Shown: positions 18,571 through 28,557 of the stretch, one piece after another
How positions within the stretch are numbered: the stretch's first letter is position 1
How the letters are laid out: each line of letters begins with the position of its first letter
From: Streptosporangiaceae bacterium
GTDB taxonomy: Bacteria > Actinomycetota > Actinomycetes > Streptosporangiales > Streptosporangiaceae
Assembly (NCBI GenBank): GCA_025964695.1
Contig: JAOPYK010000004.1
Coordinates: 98,987-162,986, forward strand
Direction: 5' to 3'
Length of the DNA stretch: 64,000 nucleotides
The notes under the pieces: model-generated
Seen by the model: the letters and a program-made list of their open reading frames with translations, nothing else
Told to the model about the DNA's origin: nothing
Database searches by the model: none
Made by a program: the position numbers and the translations under genes

Positions 18571-19254
18571 ATGGCGAGTGTGCTCGTGGTCGAGGACGAC
18601 CAGATGGTGCGGGCGGCGCTCATCCGGGACCTGTCGGCCCGTGGCCATGTCGTACGAAGCGTCGGCACGGCTCTGGACGCGCTGCGGGAGGTGGCTCGGA
18701 AACCCCCGGACGTGGTCATCCTGGATCTCGGGCTGCCGGACCTGGACGGGGCCGAGGCGCTCAAGATGCTGCGCGGCGTCTCCGAGGTCCCGGTGATCGT
18801 CGCCACCGCCCGGGACGACGAGACCGAGATCGTGCGGCTGCTGAACGCCGGCGCCGACGACTATCTGGTCAAGCCGTTCTCCGGGGAGCATCTGAGCGCC
18901 CGGCTGGCGGCGGTGCTACGCCGCACCGCCGCCCGCGGCGACGCCCGGCCGGCGACGCTGCTGCTGGTGGGCGGGCTGAGCGTGGATCTGGACCGGCGGG
19001 AGGCCAGCCTGGACGGCGCCGCGCTCGAACTCACCCGCAGGGAGTTCGACCTGCTCGGCTATCTCGCGGCACAGGCGGGCCGGGTGGTTCCCCGGCGCGA
19101 GCTGCTGACCGAGGTATGGCGCCAGTCCTACGGCGACGACCAGACCATCGACGTGCATCTGTCGTGGCTGCGCCGCAAGCTCGGCGAGACCGCGTCCGCA
19201 CCGCGCTACCTGCACACGGTACGGGGCGTCGGCGTCAGGCTCTCGGCACCGTGA
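18571..19254 (+). CDS. Response regulator, OmpR/PhoB family
   Basis: MASVLVVEDDQMVRAALIRDL..., LDLGLPDLDG, winged-helix LTRREFDLLGYLAAQAGRVVPRRELL. Confidence 0.95.
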   Translation: MASVLVVEDDQMVRAALIRDLSARGHVVRSVGTALDALREVARKPPDVVILDLGLPDLDGAEALKMLRGVSEVPVIVATARDDETEIVRLLNAGADDYLVKPFSGEHLSARLAAVLRRTAARGDARPATLLLVGGLSVDLDRREASLDGAALELTRREFDLLGYLAAQAGRVVPRRELLTEVWRQSYGDDQTIDVHLSWLRRKLGETASAPRYLHTVRGVGVRLSAP

Positions 19255-20585
19255 GACGAGTCCTCGTGCTGGTCTCGCTGGCGGTCACCTCGATGGTGGC
19301 GCTGGCGTTCCTGATCCCGCTGGGGCTCACCGTGCGGGAGATCGCCCGGGACAGAGCGCTGTCGGACGCGGAGCGGCAGGCCGGCGCCCTCGGCCCGGCA
19401 CTGGCCATCACCACCGACCGGCCCGCGCTGGAGCGCGCGGTGGCGAGCACCCAGGCCGGCGCGGCCGGGCGCATGACCGTGCATCTCCCCGAGGGGACGG
19501 CGATCGGCCCGGGCTGGGCCGGCCGGGCGGACCTGGACGCGGCGGCCCGGGCCGGCCGGTCCTTCGCGGCACACGTCCCCGGCGGGTTCGCGCTGCTGCA
19601 GCCCGTCGCGCTCGACCACGGCCGCATCGCGGTGGTCGAGGTCTTTCTGCCCGGCGCGGACCTCTCCCGGGGGGTGTGGGCGGCATGGGCGGTCATGACC
19701 TGTGTGGCCGTCGCCCTGGTGGCCGGATCCGTGGCCGTCGCCGACCGGCTGGCGAACGGCGCGGTCCGCTCGGCCCGCCGGCTGGCCGGTGCCGCCGGGG
19801 CCCTCGGCGACGGAGACCTGAGCGTACGGGTGGACCCGCAGGGGCCGCCCGAGCTCCAGGAGGCCGGGAAGGCGTTCAACGCCATGGCGGACCGGGTCAC
19901 CCAGCTGCTCGCGGCCGAGCGGGAGATGGCCGCGGACCTGTCGCACCGGCTGCGGACCCCGCTGGCCGCGCTGCGGCTCAACGCGGGCGCGCTCGGATCG
20001 GGGGAGCCTGCCGACCAGACCCGGCAGGCGGTCGACCAGCTCGAACGGGAGGTCGACTTCATCATCCGCGCGGTGCGCACCCCAGGCGGGCACGGAACCT
20101 GCGACGCGGCCGAGGTGCTGCGCGGCCGGCTGCGCTTCTGGTCCGTCCTCGCCGAGGACGAGGGGCGGTCGTGGGACCTGATCGGAGCGGCCCATCCGGC
20201 GCCGGTCCCGCTGCCCGCGGCGGAACTCGCCGCCCTCGTCGACGCGCTGCTCGGCAACGTGTTCCGGCACACTCCTGAGGGCACGGACTTCGCCGTGACG
20301 CTGCACCCCGGTGAGGGCATGACCGGGATCCTCATCGCCGACGCGGGCCCCGGGATCACCGACTCCCCGGCCGCGCTGACCCGTGGCAGCAGCGGCCGTG
20401 GCTCCACTGGGCTGGGGCTCGACATCGCCCGCCGGGCGGCCGAATCGACCGGCGGCAACCTGCGGATCGACCGTTCCGCGCTCGGCGGCGCCCAGGTCCA
20501 GGTGTGGCTGCGGACCGGCCACCGCCCTCGCCCCCGCGGTCGCATGGCGCGGCCGGGCCGTCGTGGCCGGCACGGCGGGACTTAG
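19251..20585 (+). CDS. Sensor histidine kinase (HAMP/HisKA)
   Basis: GTG start in GTGA overlap; MAADLSHRLRTPLAALRLNAGAL; TGLGLDIARRAAESTGG; in-frame end of the 18552..20585 ORF. Confidence 0.93.
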   Translation: MRRVLVLVSLAVTSMVALAFLIPLGLTVREIARDRALSDAERQAGALGPALAITTDRPALERAVASTQAGAAGRMTVHLPEGTAIGPGWAGRADLDAAARAGRSFAAHVPGGFALLQPVALDHGRIAVVEVFLPGADLSRGVWAAWAVMTCVAVALVAGSVAVADRLANGAVRSARRLAGAAGALGDGDLSVRVDPQGPPELQEAGKAFNAMADRVTQLLAAEREMAADLSHRLRTPLAALRLNAGALGSGEPADQTRQAVDQLEREVDFIIRAVRTPGGHGTCDAAEVLRGRLRFWSVLAEDEGRSWDLIGAAHPAPVPLPAAELAALVDALLGNVFRHTPEGTDFAVTLHPGEGMTGILIADAGPGITDSPAALTRGSSGRGSTGLGLDIARRAAESTGGNLRIDRSALGGAQVQVWLRTGHRPRPRGRMARPGRRGRHGGT

Positions 20586-20611
20586 CGGCTGCTCAGCGCT
20601 CGAATGGGTTC

Positions 20612-20643
20612 GCAGTGACGTTGGCAGTGACGTTGGCAGTGAC
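20612..20643. repeat. 12-nt tandem repeat (GCAGTGACGTTG)2.5
   Basis: gcagtgacgttggcagtgacgttggcagtgac, 27 nt after the kinase stop. Confidence 0.85.
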
Positions 20644-20757
20644 ACCGGTGAGGGTTTGGACGCTGGAGGTCAGAGAGGCGGTCATGGACCGACGATTGGG
20701 TGACTCGCCGCGCCCGGGATGCCCGCGACCAGAGCACTTGGAGAGGAGACCTCGTTG

Positions 20758-21165
20758 GTGGTTTTCATAGGACTTGTCCTGGCCGCTGCGGCCGTGGTGC
20801 TCGGCGTTGACGTTGCCGTGGAGAACACCGCCCCCGCGAAGTTGACCGTGTTCGGCCGGACCGTCCCCGACGTGACGACCCAGGGGCAGGTCTTCCTCTC
20901 CGGTGTCGGATTGACCGTGGTTCTCATCGCCGGCCTGGTGATCGCTTTCTGGGTCACCGCACGGGCGATCCGGCTCCGCCGAGAGTTCCGCTACCTGCGG
21001 GAGGAGGCCGAGGAGTCCATCACGACGCTGGAGATGGAAAAGCGCCAACTGCAGCGCGAACTCGCCAACGCCCGTCGTGGCACCGGTCGGCCATCGATGC
21101 CCTCGATGACGGCCGAGCCACCCCAGGCCACAGCGGTGCCGTCGTTCTTCGACTCCGCCGGGTAA
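20758..21165 (+). CDS. Small membrane protein, LapA-like
   Basis: Two TM helices (VVFIGLVLAAAAVVLGVDVAVENTAPAKLTVFG; VVLIAGLVIAFWV) then basic coiled-coil; gagaggagac RBS. Confidence 0.7.
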   Translation: MVFIGLVLAAAAVVLGVDVAVENTAPAKLTVFGRTVPDVTTQGQVFLSGVGLTVVLIAGLVIAFWVTARAIRLRREFRYLREEAEESITTLEMEKRQLQRELANARRGTGRPSMPSMTAEPPQATAVPSFFDSAG

Positions 21166-21516
21166 TAGCGACGCTCGACGGCGGTCGTCCAGGCCGTATC
21201 GCCTCAGGACTTGCCCGCTCCGTTGGCGCTCATGATGGCCGGCCAGTTGGTGTGCATCTCCCGCTTCTTCCGGACGAGACGTAGAGCCCGACTCCTCGCA
21301 ACTTGGGCAGCAGAGTGGTCGGGTCGTGGTGGCTTGAGGAGACGTTTGGGGACTTTCCTGGGGAGCCGGAAAATATCGCATGACTTCGTTATGGAGGTCA
21401 GACCCGGCGACGGCGGTGAGTCGTTTCGCGTGCGGTTGCTCAACGTGCGCATCTTCCAAGCCGGACCTCAGCCGGGCATCGAGGTGGCCGTGGAGATCGT
21501 TCCCGGCACACGCGAG

Positions 21517-22107
21517 TCAGCGGGGGAGGGCGCCGTGCAGGAAGAGGCGCAGGGCGTCGGCGGTGCCGGTGGCGGTGGCGTCGCCCGTGGACAGACGCCG
21601 GATCGCCAGGCCGTAGAACAGCGCCACCACGGTGGGGGCATGCTGCTCCGCGTCGGGGATGCCCAGGGCCGTGAGGATCGCGGTGGCCAGCCGATCGTAG
21701 ACCTCGATGGAGCGTTCCGCGGCCGCCCGTAGTTCCGGATCGCGGGCGGCCTGCAGATGCAGTTCCAGGCTGGCGATCTCCTCGGGGCCATAGGAGAAGC
21801 CGACGATCGCCTTCTCCACCTCCTCCGCTGCCTGGTCGGCGTCGACCCCGGCGTCGCGCAGCTGCTCCAGCCGGGCCGTGATGCGCTCGATCTCCAGGTC
21901 CACGAAACGATTCAGGCTCTCCCTCAGCAGGTCGGCCTGGCTGGGAAAGTGGTAGGTCAGCGAGCCCAGTGACACCCCGGCCGCCTTGGCCACGGCCCGG
22001 TTGGTCACCGCGCACATCCCGCTCTCGCCGATGAGCCGCATCGTCGCCCGCAGGATCCGCTCACGGGCCGCTTCTGGGGTGGCCGAGCCGCGCACTGTGG
22101 CATTCAT
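21517..22107 (-). CDS. TetR family transcriptional regulator
   Basis: AARERILRATMRLIGESGMCAVTNRAVAKAAGVSLGSLTYHFPSQADLLRESL. Confidence 0.94.
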   Translation of the reverse strand: MNATVRGSATPEAARERILRATMRLIGESGMCAVTNRAVAKAAGVSLGSLTYHFPSQADLLRESLNRFVDLEIERITARLEQLRDAGVDADQAAEEVEKAIVGFSYGPEEIASLELHLQAARDPELRAAAERSIEVYDRLATAILTALGIPDAEQHAPTVVALFYGLAIRRLSTGDATATGTADALRLFLHGALPR

Positions 22108-22163
22108 CGCGATCAGTCTCTCGTAGTCGGCCGGTACTTCCCTTCATCGACCTTTCAAGACTA

Positions 22164-22183
22164 TCGTTCGTTCGAACGAACGA
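22164..22183. promoter_or_regulatory. 20-bp perfect palindrome, operator candidate for the adjacent TetR
   Basis: TCGTTCGTTCGAACGAACGA between divergent tetR and amidase. Confidence 0.85.
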
Positions 22184-22288
22184 CTAGTTTTTCTTCTGTG
22201 ACGATGCGGTCGGCGCCGGCGACCGGTGTCGGCCGCACGATCACGGCAGATCACGCAAGGTCACGGCATCGGTGAACGGGAGCGCGGG

Positions 22289-23710
22289 ATGAGCGATCTG
22301 GTCTACGCGGGGCTGGCGGCCCAGGCCGGGCTGGTGGCCAGGGGGGAGGTCTCCTCCAGAGAGCTCGTCGAGGCCTCGCTGCAGCGGATCGACGCGATCG
22401 ACGGCAGGGTCGGCGCGTTCCGGGTCGTACGGCACGAAGCGGCGCTCGCCGAGGCCGCGGTGGCGGACGAGCGGATCGCCCAGGGCAGACGCGGCCACGG
22501 AGACAGGCCCCGGTGGCCGCTGCTGGGCGTCCCGGTCGCCATCAAGGACGACACGAACCTCGCGGGGGAGACCACTCCGTTCGCCGTGCGCGGAGACCAC
22601 CGGCCGGTGACCGAGGACGCCGAGCAGGTCCGGAAGCTGAGGGCCGCCGGGGCGATCATCATCGGGAAGACCACCACCTGCGAGATCGGGCTCTGGCCGT
22701 TCAGCGAGTCACCCGGCTTCGGCAAGGCCCGCAACCCGTGGAGCCTCGGCCATACCCCCGGGGGCTCGTCCGGCGGGTCGGCTGCGGCCGTCGCGGCGGG
22801 CATGGTGGCCGCCGCCGTGGGTTCCGACGGCGCCGGCTCCATCCGGATCCCGGCGGCCTGGACCGGGCTGGTCGGCATCAAACCGCAGCGCGGCCGGGTC
22901 TCCGGTTTCCCCAACCGCGATCCCTTCAACGGCATCACCGTGTGGGGCCCGCTGGCGCGCAGCGTCGGCGACGCGGCACTGCTGCTGGACGTGCTGTCGG
23001 GAAGTCACCCCCAGGACGCCTACCAGCTAGACCCGCCGCGCACGCCCTTCGCGGACGCGGCCGGCCGCGACCCCGGGAGGCTGCGCGTCGCGGTCTCCTT
23101 CCGCACCGCCCTGGGGGTGCCGGGCAGGATCGACCCGGAGGTCCGGCTGGCCGTCGAGCGGCTCGCCCGGACGCTGGCCGCCCTCGGACACAAGGTGTTC
23201 CCCGCCGACCCCGACTACGGGCTCATCGGTCTCGGCCTGGTGCCGCGCGGTACGGCGGGGGTGGCGGACTGGCTCGATTCCATCCCGGGTGCCGACCCCG
23301 AGGCCCGTACGCAGACCGAGGCGAGGATCGGGCGGCTCGTCGGCAAGCGGCTGCTGCCGCTGGCGAAGCGGATGGACCCAGGCCTGCGCCGCCGGGTCGG
23401 CCGCATCTTCCGGTTCGCCGACGTCGTGCTCACGCCCACCACCGCCCGCCTGCCGCTGCGGGTCGGCGCCCTGGACGGGCTGAACTACAGCAAGACCCAG
23501 TCGGCGTCCGCCGCAGCCTGCCCGTTCGCCTGGACCTGGAACGTGCTCGGCTGGCCGGGTGTCAACGTGCCCGCGGGGCTCAGCGCCTCCGGCCTGCCGA
23601 TCGGCGCTCAGCTGCTGGGCCACGACAGCGATGAGGCCACCCTCATCTCGCTGGCCGCCCAGCTGGAGCAGGCCGAGGGGTGGACCGAACGCCGCCCCAC
23701 CGGGGTGTAG
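22289..23710 (+). CDS. Amidase (amidase signature family)
   Basis: MSDLVYAGLAAQAGLVARGEVSSRELVEASLQRID...; GGSSGGSAAAVAAGMVAAAVGSDGAGSIRIPAAWTGLVGIKP. Confidence 0.95.
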   Translation: MSDLVYAGLAAQAGLVARGEVSSRELVEASLQRIDAIDGRVGAFRVVRHEAALAEAAVADERIAQGRRGHGDRPRWPLLGVPVAIKDDTNLAGETTPFAVRGDHRPVTEDAEQVRKLRAAGAIIIGKTTTCEIGLWPFSESPGFGKARNPWSLGHTPGGSSGGSAAAVAAGMVAAAVGSDGAGSIRIPAAWTGLVGIKPQRGRVSGFPNRDPFNGITVWGPLARSVGDAALLLDVLSGSHPQDAYQLDPPRTPFADAAGRDPGRLRVAVSFRTALGVPGRIDPEVRLAVERLARTLAALGHKVFPADPDYGLIGLGLVPRGTAGVADWLDSIPGADPEARTQTEARIGRLVGKRLLPLAKRMDPGLRRRVGRIFRFADVVLTPTTARLPLRVGALDGLNYSKTQSASAAACPFAWTWNVLGWPGVNVPAGLSASGLPIGAQLLGHDSDEATLISLAAQLEQAEGWTERRPTGV

Positions 23711-23738
23711 CTCGATATCCGGCGCAAGCCGCCACCGG

Positions 23739-23803
23739 CCGGCAGCGGGCCTCGCTCGGTAGCCGGCAGGGGGCGTCGCTCGGTAGCGGGTGTCAGTCGG
23801 TAA
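23739..23803. repeat. 24-nt imperfect tandem repeat
   Basis: ccggcagcgggcctcgctcggtag / ccggcagggggcgtcgctcggtag / cgggtgtcagtcggtaag. Confidence 0.85.
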
Positions 23804-23863
23804 GAGGGGTTGGGAACTGTTGCGCCGGGACACAATCCCGTTCAATGAGTAGGAACGGGTAGG

Positions 23864-24625
23864 TCAGTAGCCAGCGCCGGTCAGCATGCCGCCGTCCACC
23901 AGGAGTTCGGTGCCGGTGCAGTAGCTGGAGTCGTCGGAGGCCAGGAACACCACGGCTCCGGTGACCTCACGGGCCTTGCCCATGCGGTTCAGCGGGAGGG
24001 CCTTCATGAAGGCGTCGGCGCTGTCGGCCGTCGCGGCGACCACGTCCGGGTCGAGCGCCATCGCGGTCAGGATCGCACCGGGGTGGATCGTGTTGACCCG
24101 GATGTTGAACTCGCCGACCTCCCGGGCGGCGCACTTGGTCATGCCGCGGACCCCGAACTTGCTGGCGGCGTAGGCCGTCATGCCGGCCGCACCGACGAAT
24201 CCCTCGGTGGACGACACATTGATGATCGACCCGCCGCCGCCGGCCTTCATCGGCGCGATCACCGACTTCAGCCCGAGCCACTGGCCGACCAGGTTGACGT
24301 CCAGCACCCGGCGGAACTCCTCCAGGCTCATGTCCTCGGTGTCCTTGTGCTTGATGATCCCGGCATTGTTGACCAGCACATTCAGCGTGCCGAAGGCGCT
24401 CACCGCGAGTTTCACGGCGGCCGCCCAGTCCTCGGGCCGGGTCACGTCCATCCGCAGGAACCGGACGTCGTCCCCCAGCTCGGCGGCCAGCTTGACGCCG
24501 TCCTCCTCCAGCACGTCGCCGAACACCACCTTGGCGCCCTCGGCGGCGAAGCGCTTCACATGCGCCTTGCCCATGCCGCGTGCCCCACCGGTGATCAGTG
24601 CCACCTTGCCGTCAAGCTGTCCCAT
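23864..24625 (-). CDS. SDR family oxidoreductase
   Basis: MGQLDGKVALITGGARGMGKAHVKRFAAEGAKVVFGDV...; NNAG and YxxxK motifs (YAASK). Confidence 0.95.
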   Translation of the reverse strand: MGQLDGKVALITGGARGMGKAHVKRFAAEGAKVVFGDVLEEDGVKLAAELGDDVRFLRMDVTRPEDWAAAVKLAVSAFGTLNVLVNNAGIIKHKDTEDMSLEEFRRVLDVNLVGQWLGLKSVIAPMKAGGGGSIINVSSTEGFVGAAGMTAYAASKFGVRGMTKCAAREVGEFNIRVNTIHPGAILTAMALDPDVVAATADSADAFMKALPLNRMGKAREVTGAVVFLASDDSSYCTGTELLVDGGMLTGAGY

Positions 24626-24627
24626 GT

Positions 24628-26793
24628 CTAGCCCTTCCTGCTGAACGTCTTACCTGCGGCGACGGCGACGGCCGCGGCCTCCATGCTCCGATACACCGGA
24701 ACCCCGGCGGCACGCGCGACGGCCCGTACCGCGTCCTCCACCCCGGCCGGGGCGCATTCCGCGTTGCGGGTCACCAACGTGATCCGGGTGTCCGGCAGTG
24801 CGGCCTGCAGCTCGCCGACCGCGTGGGCGTAGGCGATCAGCGGGTCCGCACTGGTGCCGAACGTGAAGAAACTCTGCACGTTGACGTGCGCCACCACATC
24901 CGGGAACGGCACGCGCCCCTCCAGGATCGCGGTGACCGCGTGCCGGACGAGATCGGGTCTGCCGCGCGGCCCGACCGGGATCTCCAGGGGGTTCGCCAGC
25001 GAGCTGCCTGCCCCTAGGCCGAGCCGGCGGAGCGCCTCGCCGACGTCGTCGGGCAGCGCGGCCAGCTCCAGGCCGGCGACGTCGAAGACATCGGCGGCCA
25101 GCACGCTGGCACCACCGCTCGGCCCGATGACGAGGACCTCGGGGGAGCCGGGCGCCTTCCGGCGCGCGTGCAGATCGAAGAAGTCCAGCACCCCGATCAG
25201 ATCGTCCTGGCTGGTGACGAGGCTGATCCCGGTCTGCTCGGCCAGCGCCGCCCAGACCCGGGTGTCGCTGACCATCCCGCCGGTGTGCGAGGCGGCCGCC
25301 CGCTGTCCCTGACCGCTGCGCCCGCCGACCAGCGCCACGACCGGCAGGTCCACGTCCTTCAGGGTGTGGAAGAGCCCTCGTCCGTCACGCGGATCCTCCA
25401 GATAGAGGCCGATGGCGGTGGTGCCGGGGTCGGCGGCCAGATAGGTCAGCAGCTCGGTGGGGGTGACGTCGGCGCTGTTGCCGACCGTGGCGACCTTGGA
25501 GAACCGCAGGCCCCGGCGTTCGCCGACCTTGATGACCTCGCCGGCCATGCCGCCGCTCTGCGAGACGACCGCCACCTGGCCGGCCCGGCCCGGTTCGCCG
25601 CCGAGGAACGTCTGCCCGCCCTCGGGCGAGTAGACGCCCATGCAGTTGGGGCCGAGCAGCCGGGTGCCCGCCTGCCGGGCGGCCTCCAGCAGCCGTTGCT
25701 CCAGCTCGGGCTCGCCCATCTCGCGGAACCCGCCGCTCATCACCTGGACGAAGGGGATGGCCCGCCCTTTCGACCCGGCGAGCCGTACAACGTCGGGACA
25801 CTGCGCGGCGGGCACCGCGACGAGCGCGTAGTCGATGTCGTCCGGCGCGTCGGCCAGCGAGGCGATGCACGGCACTCCGTCGATCTCCGCCGCGGAGGGG
25901 TGGACCGCGACCAGCCGCCCGGCGAACCCGGCCGCCCGGTAGAAGCCGAGGAACATGTTCCCGAAGTTCGGCTTCTTGGTGGAGGCCCCGACCACGGCGA
26001 TGCCGCGCGGCGCGAACAACCGGTCGAAGGCGCCTTCCCCGCTCGTGGCGTGTCCCGCGCCGGTGGTCTCCTCGGTGCGGCTCGCCGGCAGGCCGGCGCC
26101 GACGAGGTCCGAGGCGACGAGGTCCGAGCCGACGAGGTCCGAGCCGACAAGGCGGGCGTCGACGGCCACCGCGCCGGTGGGGCCGCAGATGACCGGGTTG
26201 AGTTCGAACTCGGCGCCGGTGCCACTCAGCGCCTCCGCGATGCCACCCGGGCCTCCGACGGCGAGCAGGACCCGCACGAGGGCGTCGCGATCAATGCCCG
26301 GCCGTCCCCGGAAGCCGTCCAGCAGCGCCGTGCCGCGCAGCTCGCCCAGCATCTCCCGGGCGTCGGACTCGGTGACCGGGCACAGCCGCAGTGCCGTGTC
26401 GTGCAGCACCTCGGTCCACACCCCGCCCAGACCGGCCAGCAGGACCGGGCCGAACGCCGGGTCCTGGACGGCTCCAACGATGAGCTCCACCCCGGGCTCG
26501 GACTGTTCCTCGACCAGGAAGCCGTCCGGGACCACGCCCTGGGCCGTCAGCGACACCAGCATCTCCGCCGCCGCCTCCGCGGCCCCGGCCGGGGAGGACA
26601 GCCGCAGGCGTACGGCTCCGGAATCGCTCTTGTGCACCAGGCCGGGTCCGTACGCCTTCACTACCAGCGGCGGGGTGAGCCCGGAAGCGGCGGCCGCCAG
26701 GGACTCCGGATCCGATGCGGTCACGCCCCTCGGCACCGTGACGCCGAATCCGGACACCCATCCCTTGACGACGTGTTCAGGGAGATTGCTCAT
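24628..26793 (-). CDS. Acetate--CoA ligase family protein (NDP-forming acyl-CoA synthetase; ATP-grasp then CoA-binding domain)
   Basis: MSNLPEHVVKGWVSGFGV...LVHKSDSGAVRL; RGIAVVGASTKKPNFGN; RLLGPNCMGVYSPEGG; VVSQSGGMAGEV; AASHTGGM. Confidence 0.92.
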   Translation of the reverse strand: MSNLPEHVVKGWVSGFGVTVPRGVTASDPESLAAAASGLTPPLVVKAYGPGLVHKSDSGAVRLRLSSPAGAAEAAAEMLVSLTAQGVVPDGFLVEEQSEPGVELIVGAVQDPAFGPVLLAGLGGVWTEVLHDTALRLCPVTESDAREMLGELRGTALLDGFRGRPGIDRDALVRVLLAVGGPGGIAEALSGTGAEFELNPVICGPTGAVAVDARLVGSDLVGSDLVASDLVGAGLPASRTEETTGAGHATSGEGAFDRLFAPRGIAVVGASTKKPNFGNMFLGFYRAAGFAGRLVAVHPSAAEIDGVPCIASLADAPDDIDYALVAVPAAQCPDVVRLAGSKGRAIPFVQVMSGGFREMGEPELEQRLLEAARQAGTRLLGPNCMGVYSPEGGQTFLGGEPGRAGQVAVVSQSGGMAGEVIKVGERRGLRFSKVATVGNSADVTPTELLTYLAADPGTTAIGLYLEDPRDGRGLFHTLKDVDLPVVALVGGRSGQGQRAAASHTGGMVSDTRVWAALAEQTGISLVTSQDDLIGVLDFFDLHARRKAPGSPEVLVIGPSGGASVLAADVFDVAGLELAALPDDVGEALRRLGLGAGSSLANPLEIPVGPRGRPDLVRHAVTAILEGRVPFPDVVAHVNVQSFFTFGTSADPLIAYAHAVGELQAALPDTRITLVTRNAECAPAGVEDAVRAVARAAGVPVYRSMEAAAVAVAAGKTFSRKG
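26101..26160 (-). repeat. 15-nt in-frame tandem repeat encoding (SDLVx)n at the inter-domain joint
   Basis: gacgaggtccgaggc/gacgaggtccgagcc/gacgaggtccgagcc/gacaaggcgggcgtc; protein DARLVGSDLVGSDLVASDLVGAG. Confidence 0.9.
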
Positions 26794-26859
26794 CTGCTTC
26801 CTTGCTGATCCCCGTGTGCGGCGCTGGACTCTGTACGGCTCCGGGTCTCCCGCCGTGCC

Positions 26860-26901
26860 CCGTGATCGAAAGTCCGTGATCGAAGGCCTGTGATCGGGTC
26901 C
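26860..26901. repeat. 14-nt tandem repeat (CCGTGATCGAAAGT)3
   Basis: Three units, 35 nt 3' of the stop of the minus-strand AMP ligase. Confidence 0.8.
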
Positions 26902-26935
26902 ATGACCCCAAGCATGACCACGGCGGGAGCGGGGC

Positions 26936-28525
26936 CTACTGGACCTGGTCGGCGTACCGGTCGCGGATGCCGCGCCGGAGCAGCTTTCCGGGACCCCCGG
27001 AACCGTCCGAGGTATGCGGAAGCTCGGTGGCGACGACGACGTGGTCGGGTGCCTGATGGCCGGGCAGCCGGGAGGCGATCGCGGCCTTGACCGCCGCCGC
27101 GTCCAGGGTCGCGCCGGCCCTCGCCACCACCGCGACGAGGATCTTCTGCTCGACGGCGTCCTGGCCATCGGGATGGGCCGGCACTCCGACCACTCCGACC
27201 TCGGCCACGCCGTCGACCTCGATTGCCGCCTCCTCCACCTGCGCGGGCTGCGACCACTGACCGCCCTTGAGGATGGCGTCCTCGCGCCGGCCGATCACAT
27301 GCAGGAAGCCGTCGGCGTCCACCGTGCCGAGGTCGCCGCCGACGTACCAGCTCCCGCGCAGGACCTCGGCGGTCTTGCCGGGCAGCTTGTCGTAACCGGC
27401 CATCACGTTGGGGCCGCTGAGGTTGATCTCGCCGACCTCGCCCACGACCCGGTTGCCCGCCGGGTCGGTGATCCGTACGGCGCAGGACATCCGGGCCCGG
27501 CCGGAGGCGGAGATGTCCTGGCTGCCGTCGTCCTGACGGCCGAAACAGGTGTACGGAGCCTCGGTCTGCCCGTAGTAGCTGTAGATCGCCGCGCCGGGGA
27601 TTCTGGTCACGATGCGCTCCCGTACGGCGGGCAGCAGAGGCTCGCCGCCGAGCATGATCGCCTTCAGCGAGCCGAGATCGACGCCCTCGTGTTCGTCCGA
27701 GCCGAGCAGCGCGGAGAAGAAGCTCGGGATCAGGCTGACGTGCGTGACCCTCTCCCTCGGCACAACCTTGAGGAAGTTCGACGGGCCCCAGTCCTGCTCG
27801 AGCACCAATTTCATCCCCGCGTAGAACGCCGGGCCGACCAGCGCGGGGAAGCCGATGCCCCAGATGATCGCGCCGGTGCCCATCACCGAGTCCTGGTCGC
27901 GGTCCACGTCGAGCCAGATCTGGGCGGTGGCCAGGCTGGAGAAGTGGGTGTGCATGACCGCCTTGGGCAGCCCGGTTGTGCCGCTGGTGTAGAACAGCGC
28001 AAGCAGGTCGTTGCCGAATCCGCCCAATGGCGGCTCGTCCTCGGCGGCGCTCTCAGCGAGGGCGTCCAGATCGGTGGCGTCGTCGGCCGCACCGCCCACC
28101 CGCAGCCAGAGCTTCACGTTGGACAGCCGCGGCCGGATCTTGCGGACGTGGTCCTCCACGGTGGCGTCGTAGACGAACACGGTGCACTCGGAGTGCTCCA
28201 CCACCTGGGCGACGGTGTCCTCGGGCCAGTAGGGGTTGAGCGCCGAGACGACCGACCCGATCTTCATCTGGGCGAGATAGACCTCGGCGACGTGCAGGGT
28301 CTCGTTCATCAGCGAAGCGACCCGGGTGCCCGGCGTCACGCCGGCGGCGAGCAGGGCGTGCGCGACCCGGTTCACCTTGCGGTTGAGCTGGTCGAACGTG
28401 AAGCTCTGCTCGCCGCAATAGGTGAGCGCCACCTTGTCGGGGGTGCGCAGCGCGTTCGCCGTGAGAATGGCGTAGGCGTAGTTGCTGAAAGGGTTGGTGG
28501 AAGAAGAGGAGTTCTCTCGCGCCAC
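26936..28525 (-). CDS. AMP-dependent acyl-CoA synthetase/ligase
   Basis: LALFYTSGTTGLPKAVMHTH; YSYYGQTEAPY; WYVGGDLGTVDADGFLHVIGRREDAILKGG. Confidence 0.94.
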   Translation of the reverse strand: MARENSSSSTNPFSNYAYAILTANALRTPDKVALTYCGEQSFTFDQLNRKVNRVAHALLAAGVTPGTRVASLMNETLHVAEVYLAQMKIGSVVSALNPYWPEDTVAQVVEHSECTVFVYDATVEDHVRKIRPRLSNVKLWLRVGGAADDATDLDALAESAAEDEPPLGGFGNDLLALFYTSGTTGLPKAVMHTHFSSLATAQIWLDVDRDQDSVMGTGAIIWGIGFPALVGPAFYAGMKLVLEQDWGPSNFLKVVPRERVTHVSLIPSFFSALLGSDEHEGVDLGSLKAIMLGGEPLLPAVRERIVTRIPGAAIYSYYGQTEAPYTCFGRQDDGSQDISASGRARMSCAVRITDPAGNRVVGEVGEINLSGPNVMAGYDKLPGKTAEVLRGSWYVGGDLGTVDADGFLHVIGRREDAILKGGQWSQPAQVEEAAIEVDGVAEVGVVGVPAHPDGQDAVEQKILVAVVARAGATLDAAAVKAAIASRLPGHQAPDHVVVATELPHTSDGSGGPGKLLRRGIRDRYADQVQ

Positions 28526-28557
28526 GGCTCGGCTCCTTCGACGTGTCAGGGGGTGGG

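Noticed and set aside
25168-26808. 546-aa plus-strand ORF
   Set aside because: Antisense shadow of the acyl-CoA synthetase; no domain signature.
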